The notes: a model not told the origin generated them from the letters alone. A stretch of DNA of 64,000 nt from an uncultured Flavobacteriaceae bacterium (GCA_947500575.1 CANMSI010000001.1:310001-374000); one strand, 5' to 3'; counted from the first letter of the stretch, positions 45,382 through 55,716 are shown. Translations and numbers: made by a program.

Positions 45382-46176
45382 ATGTCTTTGAACGGAAATA
45401 AGATTTCTGCCCTTATAATCACCTATAATGAGATGGGTTACATACAAAAGTGTGTAGATTCTGTTGATTTCGCTGATGAAATAATTGTTGTGGATTCTTA
45501 TAGCACCGATGGTACGTATGAGTATTTGCACAAGCATCCCAAAGTGAAGGTTATTCAAAGACCCTTTAAGAATTTTACAGACCAAAAATGTTATACCCTA
45601 GAGCAAGCTTCTAACGATTGGGTACTATTTTTAGATGCGGATGAAGTAATTCCGGAAAATCTAAAAAATGAAATTTGTGCTACCGTAGAAAATCCAAAAG
45701 AGGGCGTTGCGTTTTGGTTTTACCGAAAATTTATGTTCCAAAATGAACGTTTAAGATTCAGTGGTTGGCAAACAGATAAGAATTACCGACTATTCCGAAA
45801 AAGCAAGGCAAAGTTTTGTGATAAGCGAATTGTGCATGAAACCTTAAATGTAAATGGAAAATCAGGGATTCTTAAGGAGAAAATGATCCATTATTCCTAT
45901 AAAAATTATAAAGGGTATCGTTCAAAAATGCTTCGTTATGGACAATTAAAGGCAAAAGAAGCTTTCCTAAAAGAAAAACGATTTAATTATCTTAAGCTTT
46001 TTATAAAACCTAGTTGGAAGTTTTTTAACGATTACATTATTCGTCTAGGTATTTTAGATGGTAGAAAAGGAATTACGATCTGTTATTTGAGCGCACTCGG
46101 TGAGGTTGAACGTTTTAGAGAATTAAAACGTTTAGAAAAACAACCAAAATTAATATACACCCTTTCTACACCTTAG
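45382..46176 (+). CDS. GT2 glycosyltransferase, paralogue of the preceding fusion domain
   Basis: A 264-residue GT2 enzyme like LPS core glycosyltransferases of the KdtX/WaaE kind. It has LIITYNEMGYIQ, EIIVVDSYSTDGT, WVLFLDADEVIP and GWQTDKNYRLFRKSK, and stays collinear with the last 250 residues of the preceding protein down to LGILDGRKGITICYL, with more than half of residues identical by eye. The ATG at 45382 is chosen; an in-frame TTG 30 bases upstream gives no family residues. The 200-base gap in front contains a TTTGTAGGA motif (45309-45317) also found near two T9SS genes. Confidence 0.9.
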   Translation: MSLNGNKISALIITYNEMGYIQKCVDSVDFADEIIVVDSYSTDGTYEYLHKHPKVKVIQRPFKNFTDQKCYTLEQASNDWVLFLDADEVIPENLKNEICATVENPKEGVAFWFYRKFMFQNERLRFSGWQTDKNYRLFRKSKAKFCDKRIVHETLNVNGKSGILKEKMIHYSYKNYKGYRSKMLRYGQLKAKEAFLKEKRFNYLKLFIKPSWKFFNDYIIRLGILDGRKGITICYLSALGEVERFRELKRLEKQPKLIYTLSTP

Positions 46177-46244
46177 GCATACCATTCACATTTTTCTATT
46201 AGCCCTTCTCTGGTACTTTTGTTTGAATTATGAGTTAATCTGTT

Positions 46245-46272
46245 TTGCAAATTATACAAACTCCTATCTTTG
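46245..46272 (+). promoter_or_regulatory. Promoter of tsaC
   Basis: TTG (46245-46247), a 17-base spacer and TATCTTTG (46265-46272) give a full Bacteroidota consensus promoter. Transcription should begin near 46278, so an in-frame TTG at 46270 lies within the -7 box and cannot be the translation start. Confidence 0.75.
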
Positions 46273-46290
46273 TATTCTTATTTTTTTAAG

Positions 46291-46851
46291 ATGCTCGAAG
46301 AAATTAATAACTGTTTACAAATTTTAGAAGCTGGCGGCTTAATCCTGTACCCTACAGATACTGTTTGGGGGGTAGGTTGCGATGCCACCAATACAGAAGC
46401 TGTTAAAAAGGTATATGCGCTAAAAAAAAGGTCCGATACCAAAGCGTTGATATGTTTGGTGAGTACGGATGCAATGTTGGAGAGACATGTAACTAAGGTT
46501 CCAGAAGTAGCCTATGACATTCTAGATCTAGCAAATAAGCCCACTACCATTGTTTATGACGCACCGCTAGGCATCGCTAAAAATCTCATAGCTTCTGATA
46601 ATACCTTAGCCATCCGAGTAGCATCTGATCAATTTTGTCAATACCTTATTAATAGATTTAAAAAACCCTTAGTATCAACTTCTGCTAATATAAGTGGCGA
46701 TCCTACACCGCAATCATTCAAAGAAATTAATTCAGAGATTTTAAAAGGTGTAGACTATGTGGTAAATTTGGAGCATAATGTAATAAAGAGCACTCCTTCT
46801 TCCATTATTCAATTAAAAAATGATGGAAAAGTAAAAGTGATTCGCGAGTAA
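46291..46851 (+). CDS. tsaC: Threonylcarbamoyl-AMP synthase (Sua5/YrdC/TsaC family)
   Basis: A 186-residue enzyme making threonylcarbamoyl-AMP for the t6A modification of ANN-decoding tRNAs. LEAGGLILYPTDTVWGVGCDA, YALKKRSDTKALICLV, PTTIVYDAP and LVSTSANISGDPTP are the family blocks that bind ATP and threonine. It is the short form without the Sua5 C-terminal domain. The ATG is set by the promoter. The cca gene starts six bases later. Confidence 0.95.
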   Translation: MLEEINNCLQILEAGGLILYPTDTVWGVGCDATNTEAVKKVYALKKRSDTKALICLVSTDAMLERHVTKVPEVAYDILDLANKPTTIVYDAPLGIAKNLIASDNTLAIRVASDQFCQYLINRFKKPLVSTSANISGDPTPQSFKEINSEILKGVDYVVNLEHNVIKSTPSSIIQLKNDGKVKVIRE

Positions 46852-46857
46852 AATGTC

Positions 46858-48288
46858 ATGCAACAAAATTATAAAGAGGCTCTTAAAGACCCCGTTTTCA
46901 ATATTATTTCCGATGCAGCTGCTGAACTTTCAGTAGATTGCTATGTTATTGGAGGCTTTGTACGCGATTTTTTCTTGAAGAGAAATACGCCAAAAGATAT
47001 TGATATTGTTGCAGTTGGAAGTGGAATTGAACTTGCAAAAGCTGTTGCTAATCGGCTTCCCAAAAAACCGCAGGTCAGTGTTTTTAAGAATTTTGGAACT
47101 GCTATGATTAAACATCAAGGAGTAGAACTAGAATTTGTGGGAGCAAGAAAAGAAAGCTACCATAAAGACAGTAGAAATCCGGTCGTGGAAAATGGAAGTT
47201 TGGAAGATGACCAGAAGCGCCGCGATTTTACGATCAATGCACTAGCCTTATCTTTAAATGAAAAAGACTACGGTGCTTTATTAGATCCCTTTGACGGCAT
47301 CACAGATTTAAAAGAAAAGAGGATCCAAACTCCTTTAGAACCTGGTATTACTTTTTCTGATGATCCATTGCGCATGCTAAGAGCAATACGGTTTGCTACG
47401 CAATTGAACTTTGAGATTCAACTTTCGTCTTTGCAGGCAATTACAGCACATAAAGAACGAATCAAAATTATTTCTAAGGAGCGTATTGTGGATGAGCTCC
47501 ATAAAATTTTGAGTAGCATAAAACCTTCCATCGGTTTTTCCTTATTACATCAAACAGATCTTTTGGCATATATTTTACCAGAATTGGTAGCATTGGAAGG
47601 GATTGAAGAAATAGAAGGTCAACGTCATAAAGATAATTTTTGGCATACCTTAGAGGTAGTAGACAATATTACGCCACATACAGATAATGTTTGGCTCCGC
47701 TGGGCCGCCTTACTTCACGATATTGGAAAAGCCCCTACAAAGCGCTTTGACAAGAAAATAGGGTGGACATTTCATGCGCATGAATTTGTGGGAGCGAAAA
47801 TGGTATATAAACTTTTTAAAAGACTTCGAATGCCATTGAACGACAAAATGAAGTTTGTTCAGAAAATGGTTTTTATGAGTTCCAGACCCATTGCATTATC
47901 CCAAGATCATGTGACCGATTCTGCTGTTCGAAGACTGGTTTTTGATGCAGGGGAATATGTAGACGATTTAATGACTCTTTGCGAAGCAGATATTACCACA
48001 AAGAATCCCAATAAACAGAAAAAGTATAAAAACAACTTTAAACTTGTACGTCAAAAAATCATTGAAGTTGAAGAAAGAGATCATATTAGAAATTTTCAAC
48101 CTCCTGTAAGTGGAGCAGAAATTATGAAAGCTTTTAACTTAGAACCATCCAAAGAAATTGGGATCATTAAAGAGGCTATAAAAGAAGCCATTTTAGAAGG
48201 TGAAATTGCGAATGAGTATGATGCTGCTTATACATTTATGCTCAAAAAAGGAAACGATTTAGGGTTAAAAGTGGTTAAAAAGACATAA
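46858..48288 (+). CDS. cca: CCA-adding tRNA nucleotidyltransferase with HD domain
   Basis: A 476-residue enzyme that adds or repairs the CCA end of tRNA. The head domain has VIGGFVRDFFLKRNTPKDIDIVA with metal-binding DID, and DQKRRDFTINALAL. The neck region has DPLRMLRAIRFATQL. An HD phosphohydrolase domain follows (LRWAALLHDIGKAPTKRF, about 280-400). tsaC directly upstream gives a tRNA-maturation operon. Confidence 0.95.
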   Translation: MQQNYKEALKDPVFNIISDAAAELSVDCYVIGGFVRDFFLKRNTPKDIDIVAVGSGIELAKAVANRLPKKPQVSVFKNFGTAMIKHQGVELEFVGARKESYHKDSRNPVVENGSLEDDQKRRDFTINALALSLNEKDYGALLDPFDGITDLKEKRIQTPLEPGITFSDDPLRMLRAIRFATQLNFEIQLSSLQAITAHKERIKIISKERIVDELHKILSSIKPSIGFSLLHQTDLLAYILPELVALEGIEEIEGQRHKDNFWHTLEVVDNITPHTDNVWLRWAALLHDIGKAPTKRFDKKIGWTFHAHEFVGAKMVYKLFKRLRMPLNDKMKFVQKMVFMSSRPIALSQDHVTDSAVRRLVFDAGEYVDDLMTLCEADITTKNPNKQKKYKNNFKLVRQKIIEVEERDHIRNFQPPVSGAEIMKAFNLEPSKEIGIIKEAIKEAILEGEIANEYDAAYTFMLKKGNDLGLKVVKKT

Positions 48289-48318
48289 TTAATGCATTTC
48301 ATCTAGTAAGAAATCAAA

Positions 48319-48370
48319 AATATTTTGTAAGAAATAACTATAACATTCCTACAAATATTGATTTTTTTAG
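48319..48370 (+). terminator. Probable terminator of the tsaC-cca operon
   Basis: An AT-rich imperfect stem (48319-48329 with 48350-48359, one bulged T) is followed by a seven-T run. It lies about 30 bases after cca. The right arm contains the complement of TTTGTAGGA, so it could instead, or also, be a regulator site. Confidence 0.45.
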
Positions 48371-48423
48371 TCATAAACGCCTAAATGCCTGGGCTTTTAC
48401 TTCATTTTTAACATTTCCCTAGC

Positions 48424-48431
48424 TATTTTTG
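48424..48431 (+). promoter_or_regulatory. Putative -7 box of the T9SS substrate gene
   Basis: TATTTTTG fits TAnnTTTG and lies about 75 bases before the start codon. No TTG is found at the -33 spacing. Confidence 0.42.
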
Positions 48432-48506
48432 TAAAACCATTAACAATTGGTAATCTAATTAATAGTTTGCCACGTACATACTTAAACACTCACCTAAATT
48501 TCTCAA

Positions 48507-51500
48507 ATGCGTATGAAAAATTCTACCCTACTTCGATACTTGGTATCGAAGCGAACGACCTATATGTCTAAACTACTGTTCTTAAGCCTTCTAGGCTTTT
48601 TGTTTTGCACAGTAGTCCAAGGACAAGATTTTGATGGAGATTTAATTCCAGATATTACGGATCAAGACGACGATAATGATGGTATATTAGATATTGATGA
48701 GGGCTTTACCTGTGTGGTAGTGGCCGATGTGAATACTCCTGGATTTGCTACCAACACCAATTTTGCCGCAGGACCAACTAGTACTGTAGTTCTAAATGGG
48801 CTAGACAATGGGACTTTCAATTTCACAGCGAATGTTGGAGGCACCGCCACTTGGAACAATGGGATTCAAATTCAGTTGAACCCATCCGTTGGTAATTACA
48901 TTTTTGCACAACCAAGGAATACACAAAATACAGCTACTACCAATGTAGCCACCTATACTTATGACTTTCCAACCCCTGTTACTGATTTTTCTTTCTTTAC
49001 AGGAGGTTTAAACAATGACGATCAGGTAACTATAACAGCTTTCCTTGCCGGAGTACCTGTTAGTATCACTCCTGCAAACTTTAGTGAATTGGCTACCGGT
49101 TTAGTGCCAACAGGAAATACCGTTAGGGGTACTGTTTTTGATAATAGTCCTGATCCACTTATCAACCTCTTTAGAACTACCATTCCAGAAACAATTGATC
49201 AGATTGTTATCACTTCTGGAAAAGCAAATAACAACAATGGAAATGTCACCATTGGTATGTACTCTTTTTCGTATTGTATTGCAGATGCTAATGGAGATTT
49301 TGATGGAGATGGCATTCCTAACTTATTCGATACGGATAGTGACAATGATGGCTGTAGTGATGCAGATGAAGCCTATTTTACAACGGTTGCGGATGCAGAT
49401 CCAGATAATGATGGAGTTTTCGGAAGTGGAATGGCTTCTGTAGATGGAAATGGAAGAGTAGATGGGGCTGGTTATGATGAAGTAAATGAAAGCTACTTGG
49501 ATGGTAGTATCGCTTCCTGCAAGGATATAGATGGTGATGGCGTACCAGATGCTTTGGATTTAGATAACGATAATGATGGAATTACCGATGCAGAAGAACT
49601 TGGATCGGGAATCCTAAATTTTCAACCCAGTTGTGGAGGAGATGTATTGGATTTTAGTGGAACTTTTACGGAAGAAAGTGGTGACGGAAATGTTAGTACT
49701 TTTTTACAAGGAGAGGTGTTTCGTTTCCCAGCAGTTGCCGCAGGTGTTGATGCACTTGTTACAGTTGTACAAACTTTAAATACCACCATTCCCTTACTAG
49801 ATGATAATAGTACAGATCCTGGAGCATTTAAACCTCAGACTACCTTTAATCTAGCATTGAGTGGTAGCGCCGCCTATTCGGAATTTAATTTTCAATTTGT
49901 TCAAGCCGGAGGTACCACACCGGTTGAATTATCAGAGTTTTTTGTCAACTTTAATGATGTAGATGGAAATAACCAGTATGGAGAACAAGATTGGGCACAA
50001 AACCCTGCAAGTTTTACCACCAATGGCACTACCGATATCACTTTCGATAATACCGCGGAGTGGTTAGTAGCTACGGCAGGAATGGTAGAATTTCCTGGGG
50101 TTTCCAATGTAAACTCGGAAGTGAACTTCAGTACTAGGAATATATCAAAATCTAGCTATTCAATTCGTCTTGGCGTAATAGCACGCCAAGCAAACGTAAT
50201 GTTTATAGGAAGACAACATAGCGTAGAATTTCAGTGCTTAACTAATTTTTCGAACCCAACTACCTTTCTTACGGATTTTGATGGAGATGGCATTCCCAAT
50301 CATTTGGATTTGGATAGTGATAATGATGGCATTACCGATGTAATAGAGTCTGGAGGAACCGATGCTAATGGCGACGGAATAGCTGATGGTGCCGTAGATC
50401 CTATGAATGGAATTCCTGCCTCTGCAGGTACAGGTACTATACCCATAAATACAGATGGAACGGGTGGAGATAATTACTTGGATATTGATGCAGATGATGA
50501 TGGAATACCAGATAATATTGAAGCACAACCTACAGATACCTACATACCACCCAGTGGAATTGGAACCGGTATGACCGATACCAATAATAATGGAGTAGAT
50601 GATAATTATGAAAGTGGAGGTACTGTTGGATTAACTCCCGAAAATACAGATAGTACCCTTCCCAATTCAGATACGATTCCAGATTATATTGATGATGATT
50701 CTGATGGTGATGGAATTTTAGATATTGAAGAAAATGGCGATACTGATAACGCCACATTAGGCACAGATGCAGATAATGATGGATTGGACGACGCCTTTGA
50801 TGATATTGATGATAGTGCCACAGATGGTTTTACCGTAAATGACGGCATTAACCCACCCGATGGAAGTAATTTAGGGGATGAAGATGGGGATTTAGCCAGC
50901 GGAGGAGATGTAGATTATAGAGACGCCCCAAATGTAGATTCTGATGGAGATGGCATACCAGATGATATTGATGTTGATGATGACAATGATGGCATCTTAG
51001 ATACTGTAGAAGGTACTGGAGACACGGATGGGGATGGAATCATAGATAGTTTGGATTTAGATAGCGACAATGATGGAATCCCAGATATCATAGAAGCTGG
51101 AGGGACAGATGCGGATGGCGATGGAGAAGTAGACTATCCCGTACCTGGTGATCCCACATCCATGACAGATACCAATAATGATGGTTTGGATGATGGAATT
51201 GAAGCAAATCCCTTACCAGACCCAGATACCGATGGAGATGGCTTAGTAGACCGTTTGGATCTGGATTCTGATAATGATGGAATTGCAGATATCATAGAAG
51301 CTGGTGGAACAGATACCAATGGAGACGGGGAAGTAGACTACCCTACTCCAGGAGATCCAACCACGATGGTCGATGTAGATAACGATGGATTTGCAGACAG
51401 TATTGATACCGATGATAACACAGTTGCAGGTACCGGCGATGGAGGTACTGCACTTCCCAATGAAGATACAGATGGGGATGGTGTAGCCAATAGACTAGAC

Positions 51501-52715
51501 TTGGATTCAGACAATGATGGAATCCATGATGTGATTGAGTCCGGTGGTATGGATGATGACGGAGATGGTAGAGCAAATGATGATGATGACAATGCTGATA
51601 ATACTGGAAGTAATGGAATTCCGACCTCAGCAGGAGGGGGAACTACTCCTATAGACACTGGGAACGATGGTTCTGCAGATTACTTGAATCTAGATAGTGA
51701 TGGCGATGGTTGTTCAGATGCCAATGAAGCCTATGCCAACGGTAATGCAGATGGAGGAGATGGTGGTCAATTTGGTCTAGGCACTCCGGCAAATACCGAT
51801 GCCAATGGATTAGTACTTACTGCCCCTTATGATACAGGAGCTGTTGCTGCGGTGACAGATGCAGGAGATACTTCTGGATGTACCATAACAGATACGGATG
51901 GAGATGGAGTAACAGATACCCAGGAAACTACAGACGGAACAGATCCAAATGACCCTTGTGATTTTCTAACTGCCAGTGTAACCCTAATACAAACCGGCCC
52001 TTATCTTCTGGCAGATTGCGATGGAGATGGAGTAACCAATGGAGATGAAATTGTAGGACCCGATGGAGATCCCAATACCACGCCCGATAATACAGATCCA
52101 AATGATCCTTGTGACTTTGATATTGCTAGTATTACCCTAACGCAAACCGGTGCCTATTTAGCCGCGGATTGTGATGGGGATGGAGTTTCTAATGGTACTG
52201 AAATTGCAGACGGCACCAATCCTGAAGATCCTTGCGATTTTGATATAGCAAGTATTACGCTGCCTCTAACAGGAGATTATCTATTGGTAGATTGTGATGG
52301 AGATTTAATTAGTAACGGTCAAGAAATAGCAGACGGTACAGATCCTAATGATCCTTGTGATTCTATTGGAGGTACACCTCCACCTGGCGCCAACTGCGAT
52401 CCGATCATAACAGATCTGGTAGTAGAAAATACAATTGTTACACCAGATGGTGATGGTATTAACGATGTATTTAACATCCAAAATATTGAGTCTTTCCCTA
52501 ATAATACGGTTGAAATATACAACAGATGGGGTATCAAAGTATTTGAAACATCGAGTTATAATAATACTACAAATGCCTTTAGAGGTATTTCAAATGGAAG
52601 AGTAACCTTGAGTGAAAGCGATGGGCTTCCAGTAGGTGTATATTACTACATCATCGATTATGTAGATGGTAGTGAAAACAAAACACTATCAGGATATTTA
52701 TATGTTAACCGATAA
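48507..52715 (+). CDS. Secreted T9SS type B substrate with thrombospondin type 3 repeats
   Basis: A 1402-residue secreted protein. A long N-terminus ([29 protein letters not shown]) is a signal peptide with an extended leader. TSP3 calcium-binding repeats, rich in DxDxDG such as DLDNDNDGI, occur at about 45-70, 255-310 and densely at 590-1250. Two beta-rich globular segments (about 75-250 and 365-590) interrupt them. Four DPNDPC-like units follow at about 1150-1290. The end, about 1310-1402 ([14 protein letters not shown] to SGYLYVNR), is the gliding-motility-associated/type B T9SS sorting domain. T9SS type B proteins are exported with a matching PorP/SprF, which is encoded next. It may be an adhesin or calcium-stiffened surface filament. 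Confidence 0.92.
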   Translation: MRMKNSTLLRYLVSKRTTYMSKLLFLSLLGFLFCTVVQGQDFDGDLIPDITDQDDDNDGILDIDEGFTCVVVADVNTPGFATNTNFAAGPTSTVVLNGLDNGTFNFTANVGGTATWNNGIQIQLNPSVGNYIFAQPRNTQNTATTNVATYTYDFPTPVTDFSFFTGGLNNDDQVTITAFLAGVPVSITPANFSELATGLVPTGNTVRGTVFDNSPDPLINLFRTTIPETIDQIVITSGKANNNNGNVTIGMYSFSYCIADANGDFDGDGIPNLFDTDSDNDGCSDADEAYFTTVADADPDNDGVFGSGMASVDGNGRVDGAGYDEVNESYLDGSIASCKDIDGDGVPDALDLDNDNDGITDAEELGSGILNFQPSCGGDVLDFSGTFTEESGDGNVSTFLQGEVFRFPAVAAGVDALVTVVQTLNTTIPLLDDNSTDPGAFKPQTTFNLALSGSAAYSEFNFQFVQAGGTTPVELSEFFVNFNDVDGNNQYGEQDWAQNPASFTTNGTTDITFDNTAEWLVATAGMVEFPGVSNVNSEVNFSTRNISKSSYSIRLGVIARQANVMFIGRQHSVEFQCLTNFSNPTTFLTDFDGDGIPNHLDLDSDNDGITDVIESGGTDANGDGIADGAVDPMNGIPASAGTGTIPINTDGTGGDNYLDIDADDDGIPDNIEAQPTDTYIPPSGIGTGMTDTNNNGVDDNYESGGTVGLTPENTDSTLPNSDTIPDYIDDDSDGDGILDIEENGDTDNATLGTDADNDGLDDAFDDIDDSATDGFTVNDGINPPDGSNLGDEDGDLASGGDVDYRDAPNVDSDGDGIPDDIDVDDDNDGILDTVEGTGDTDGDGIIDSLDLDSDNDGIPDIIEAGGTDADGDGEVDYPVPGDPTSMTDTNNDGLDDGIEANPLPDPDTDGDGLVDRLDLDSDNDGIADIIEAGGTDTNGDGEVDYPTPGDPTTMVDVDNDGFADSIDTDDNTVAGTGDGGTALPNEDTDGDGVANRLDLDSDNDGIHDVIESGGMDDDGDGRANDDDDNADNTGSNGIPTSAGGGTTPIDTGNDGSADYLNLDSDGDGCSDANEAYANGNADGGDGGQFGLGTPANTDANGLVLTAPYDTGAVAAVTDAGDTSGCTITDTDGDGVTDTQETTDGTDPNDPCDFLTASVTLIQTGPYLLADCDGDGVTNGDEIVGPDGDPNTTPDNTDPNDPCDFDIASITLTQTGAYLAADCDGDGVSNGTEIADGTNPEDPCDFDIASITLPLTGDYLLVDCDGDLISNGQEIADGTDPNDPCDSIGGTPPPGANCDPIITDLVVENTIVTPDGDGINDVFNIQNIESFPNNTVEIYNRWGIKVFETSSYNNTTNAFRGISNGRVTLSESDGLPVGVYYYIIDYVDGSENKTLSGYLYVNR
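50270..51720. repeat. Tandem TSP3-coding repeats
   Basis: DNA inside the secreted protein gene is built of imperfect repeats coding [10 protein letters not shown] plus a spacer. Clear copies of this unit start at 50304, 51051, 51255 and 51495, giving longer periods of about 204 and 240 bases. The 51051 and 51255 copies also share the following EAGGTD...GDGEVDYP stretch, so they look like a recent duplication. Confidence 0.8.
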
Positions 52716-52740
52716 TCAAAACACTAAAAGCTATATACCG

Positions 52741-53670
52741 ATGAAAAAATATATCGCACTTTTTATACTTATAATCCTTTCTACCGAGGTAGCAAAGGCA
52801 CAACAAGACCCACAATACACCCAATATATGTATAACACCATAGTAGTAAACCCTGCCTATGCAGGTTCTAGAGGTGTTTTAAGTATGGCCGCTCTATACC
52901 GTACCCAATGGGTAGGATTAGATGGAGCTCCTAATACATTTACGCTAAATCTAAACACGCCTGTTTCGGAACGTGTGGGAGTTGGCCTATCCGTTATCAA
53001 CGACGAAATTGGAGAAGGAACCAATCAGGAAACGTATATAGATGCATCTTTTTCTTATACAGTACCTACATCAGAAACAGGAAAATTATCGTTCGGCGTA
53101 AAGGCAGGTGGGCATTTCTTAAATGTAGATTTCTCCAAACTCGCCAATTTTGGAGCAGAGCCTAACCTTCCAAATATCGACAGGAAATTCTCTCCTAACT
53201 TTGGAGCAGGTATCTATTATCATACAGATACTTTTTATGCAGGACTCTCAGTTCCCAACTTTTTACAAACGGAACATTTTGATGAATCTGGACTTAGCAG
53301 TTCTTTCTTAGCACAAGAAAGAATCAACTGGTATTTAATTACGGGCTATGTATTTGACCTCAATCCAAGTTTAAAGTTTAAGCCAGCGCTTTTAGTAAAA
53401 GCGGTAAAAGGAGCTCCTTTACAAGCAGATCTATCAGCAAATTTTATGTTGAATAACAAGTTTACCTTAGGTGCAGCGTACAGATGGGATGCCGCAGTAA
53501 GTGCCTTATTTGGATTTCAATTGACAGATCAGTTAATGCTAGGACTTGCCTATGACCGGGAGACTACTAGACTAGGCAATGCCTCTTTTAATGATGGCTC
53601 TTTTGAAGTACTGCTTCGCTATGAGCTACTTACGAAATATAAAAAAGTAATCACCCCAAGATTCTTCTAA
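52741..53670 (+). CDS. PorP/SprF-family T9SS membrane protein (paralogue 1)
   Basis: A 309-residue outer-membrane beta-barrel protein of the PorP/SprF family, which helps anchor or export type B T9SS substrates. A signal peptide ends near VAKAQ, followed by QDPQYTQYMYNT and NPAYAGSRG, the family start, and ends with a barrel-closing TPRFF. The ATG at 52741, 26 bases after the substrate gene stop, is used; an upstream in-frame start lies inside the substrate gene. It most likely serves the 1402-residue protein. Confidence 0.93.
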   Translation: MKKYIALFILIILSTEVAKAQQDPQYTQYMYNTIVVNPAYAGSRGVLSMAALYRTQWVGLDGAPNTFTLNLNTPVSERVGVGLSVINDEIGEGTNQETYIDASFSYTVPTSETGKLSFGVKAGGHFLNVDFSKLANFGAEPNLPNIDRKFSPNFGAGIYYHTDTFYAGLSVPNFLQTEHFDESGLSSSFLAQERINWYLITGYVFDLNPSLKFKPALLVKAVKGAPLQADLSANFMLNNKFTLGAAYRWDAAVSALFGFQLTDQLMLGLAYDRETTRLGNASFNDGSFEVLLRYELLTKYKKVITPRFF

Positions 53671-53681
53671 AACAGTTCACA

Positions 53682-55655
53682 ATGAAAACATATATAAAAC
53701 TACCCCTTGCACTCTTCATTGCTCTCCTTAGTTTTTCCGTAGGATATGGGCAAGATAAGAACGAGAAAAAAGCAAACGAAAAATTTGATAACTACGCATA
53801 TGCAGATGCTATTGACACCTACGAACATTTAATAGAAAAAGGATATGATTCCGAGGAGATCTATAAGCGTTTAGGAAATGCCAATTATCTGAACGCCAAC
53901 TATAAAAAAGCAGCTGAATGGTACGGACGTCTTTTCGCAATTGAAAACGCAACCATAGATGCAGAATACCTATATAAATATGCGCAGACTTTAAAATCCT
54001 TAGAGAAGTATGATGCTTCAGATCAATGGATGCAGAAGTTTGAAGCAGCGAAGGCGCAAGACAAACGTGTGATGCAGTTTGCAAAGAATACAGACTACTT
54101 AGAAAAAATTAAAGAGCAATCTGGTAGGTACGACATTAAAAATCTGGCTATTAATTCTAGTGCATCCGATTTTGCTCCCTCCTTTTATGGAACACAACTA
54201 ATTTTTTCTACCGCAAGAGATACTGGAATTGTATCCCGAACTACGCACTTATGGAACAAAAAGCCTTTCTTAAATCTATTTGTTTCTGAGCCTTCAGAAA
54301 GTGGTGATTACACTACAAGCAGTAAATTTTCAAAGGTATTGAATACCAAAACTCATGAGTCTTCTGCCGTTTTTACCAAAGATGGAAATACAGTGTACTT
54401 TACTAGAAATAATTCCAAAAACAGAACTTTTGCACGTGATGCCGAAGGGGTAAGTAGGCTTAAAATATATAGAGCAAATTTACAAGATGGAGAATGGACC
54501 AATATAGTAGCATTGCCTTTTAATGGCGATGATTATTCTGTGGCGCACCCGGCACTTAGCCCGGATGAAACTATCCTTTATTTTTCTTCTGATATGCCGG
54601 GAACCACTGGCAAATCAGATATATTTAGCGTGTCTATTGGATCCGACGGTAATTTTGGAACTCCTATTAATCTTGGAGAAACCATTAATACAGAAGGTAG
54701 GGAAACATTTCCCTTTGTAACGGAGGCTAAGGTTTTATATTTTGCATCAGATGGCCACCCTGGTTTAGGCGGATTAGATGTGTATGCTACCAGATTGGAA
54801 GACATGGACGATCTCTACATTGTAAATGTTGGAGAACCTGTGAACAGTATAGAAGATGATTTCTCCTATGTAATTAATGAAGAGACTAGTAAAGGCTTTT
54901 TTGCAAGCAATAGAGACGGAGGAAAAGGAAGTGATGATATATATAGTTTTGTGCAAAATACACCTCCTGACTTAATTTGTAATACCCTGGTAAGTGGAAT
55001 TGTAAAAGATCAAGAAACAGCTGCTCCGTTAGAAGGCGCTAAAGTAGCTATATTTAACAGTGAAAGCGAAGTAGTCGCAGAAACAATTTCCAATGCTGAT
55101 GGTACGTTTAATTTAGAAGGAGATTGTAAAGAAGACTCTTATAAATTAGTTGTACTAAAAGATGAGTATGATGAAGGCAACGAGATGTTTACTACGGTAA
55201 ACGCCAATGATACAGAGGGGATAGAAGTAGCATTGGAACGCTCCATTAAAAGAGCAGCCATAGGAACCGATTTGGTACAATTCCTTGAGATAAATCCTGT
55301 TTATTTTGACTTAGATAAATCTAATATCCGTCCAGATGCGGAACAGACTTTAAGCAAAGTTATTGAATATCTTGCCGTCTTCCCAGACATGTACGTTCAA
55401 GTACAATCGCATACAGATGTAAGGGCAAGTACTAGCTATAATGAGCGCCTTTCTGATAGGAGAGCGAAAGAGACTGTAGCATATTTAATTGCCAAAGGAA
55501 TCGATACTAGTCGTATTAGTGGAAAAGGCTTTGGAGAAAGTCAATTAGTAAATGACTGTACTACAAGAGATAAATGTAGTGACGAACAACATCAACAAAA
55601 TCGTAGATCAGAATTTATTGTCATCACTAAGGAAGACGCCTCCCAAAATGAATAA
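53682..55655 (+). CDS. OmpA-family protein with TPR and PD40 domains (PorE-like)
   Basis: A 657-residue exported outer-membrane protein. Signal peptide ends near GYGQ. TPR-like helices are at about 25-115, PD40/WD40-like propeller strands at about 150-410 (SPDETILYFSSDMPG, TSKGFFASNRDGGKGSDDIY), a carboxypeptidase-regulatory-like beta domain at about 430-500, and the peptidoglycan-binding OmpA domain at 540-650 (NPVYFDLDKSNIRPDAEQTL to NRRSEFIV). This order matches PorE-type proteins that tie T9SS to peptidoglycan. It is 11 bases after the PorP/SprF gene, in the same operon, and a terminator follows. Confidence 0.9.
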   Translation: MKTYIKLPLALFIALLSFSVGYGQDKNEKKANEKFDNYAYADAIDTYEHLIEKGYDSEEIYKRLGNANYLNANYKKAAEWYGRLFAIENATIDAEYLYKYAQTLKSLEKYDASDQWMQKFEAAKAQDKRVMQFAKNTDYLEKIKEQSGRYDIKNLAINSSASDFAPSFYGTQLIFSTARDTGIVSRTTHLWNKKPFLNLFVSEPSESGDYTTSSKFSKVLNTKTHESSAVFTKDGNTVYFTRNNSKNRTFARDAEGVSRLKIYRANLQDGEWTNIVALPFNGDDYSVAHPALSPDETILYFSSDMPGTTGKSDIFSVSIGSDGNFGTPINLGETINTEGRETFPFVTEAKVLYFASDGHPGLGGLDVYATRLEDMDDLYIVNVGEPVNSIEDDFSYVINEETSKGFFASNRDGGKGSDDIYSFVQNTPPDLICNTLVSGIVKDQETAAPLEGAKVAIFNSESEVVAETISNADGTFNLEGDCKEDSYKLVVLKDEYDEGNEMFTTVNANDTEGIEVALERSIKRAAIGTDLVQFLEINPVYFDLDKSNIRPDAEQTLSKVIEYLAVFPDMYVQVQSHTDVRASTSYNERLSDRRAKETVAYLIAKGIDTSRISGKGFGESQLVNDCTTRDKCSDEQHQQNRRSEFIVITKEDASQNE

Positions 55656-55680
55656 AAAGTAAATACCAACCTAAATTTGA

Positions 55681-55716
55681 AAAAGGCTGTTCATTTCATA
55701 TGAATGGCCTTTTTTG
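55681..55716 (+). terminator. Terminator of the T9SS cassette
   Basis: A 10-bp stem with two wobble pairs, flanked by A and T tracts, with loop TTCAT, ends in six T. It lies 25 bases after the OmpA-family gene and separates it from the second PorP/SprF gene. Confidence 0.8.

Noticed and set aside
49138-49443. Other-frame open reading frames inside the TSP3 gene, on both strands (for example 51338-51658 minus)
   Set aside because: They are by-products of the repetitive Asp/Gly codons; products are low-complexity and match no family.
50270-52350. Regular DNA repeats that might be taken for a CRISPR or satellite array
   Set aside because: They stay in one reading frame, code DxDxDG calcium-binding units and have no constant repeat-spacer layout.
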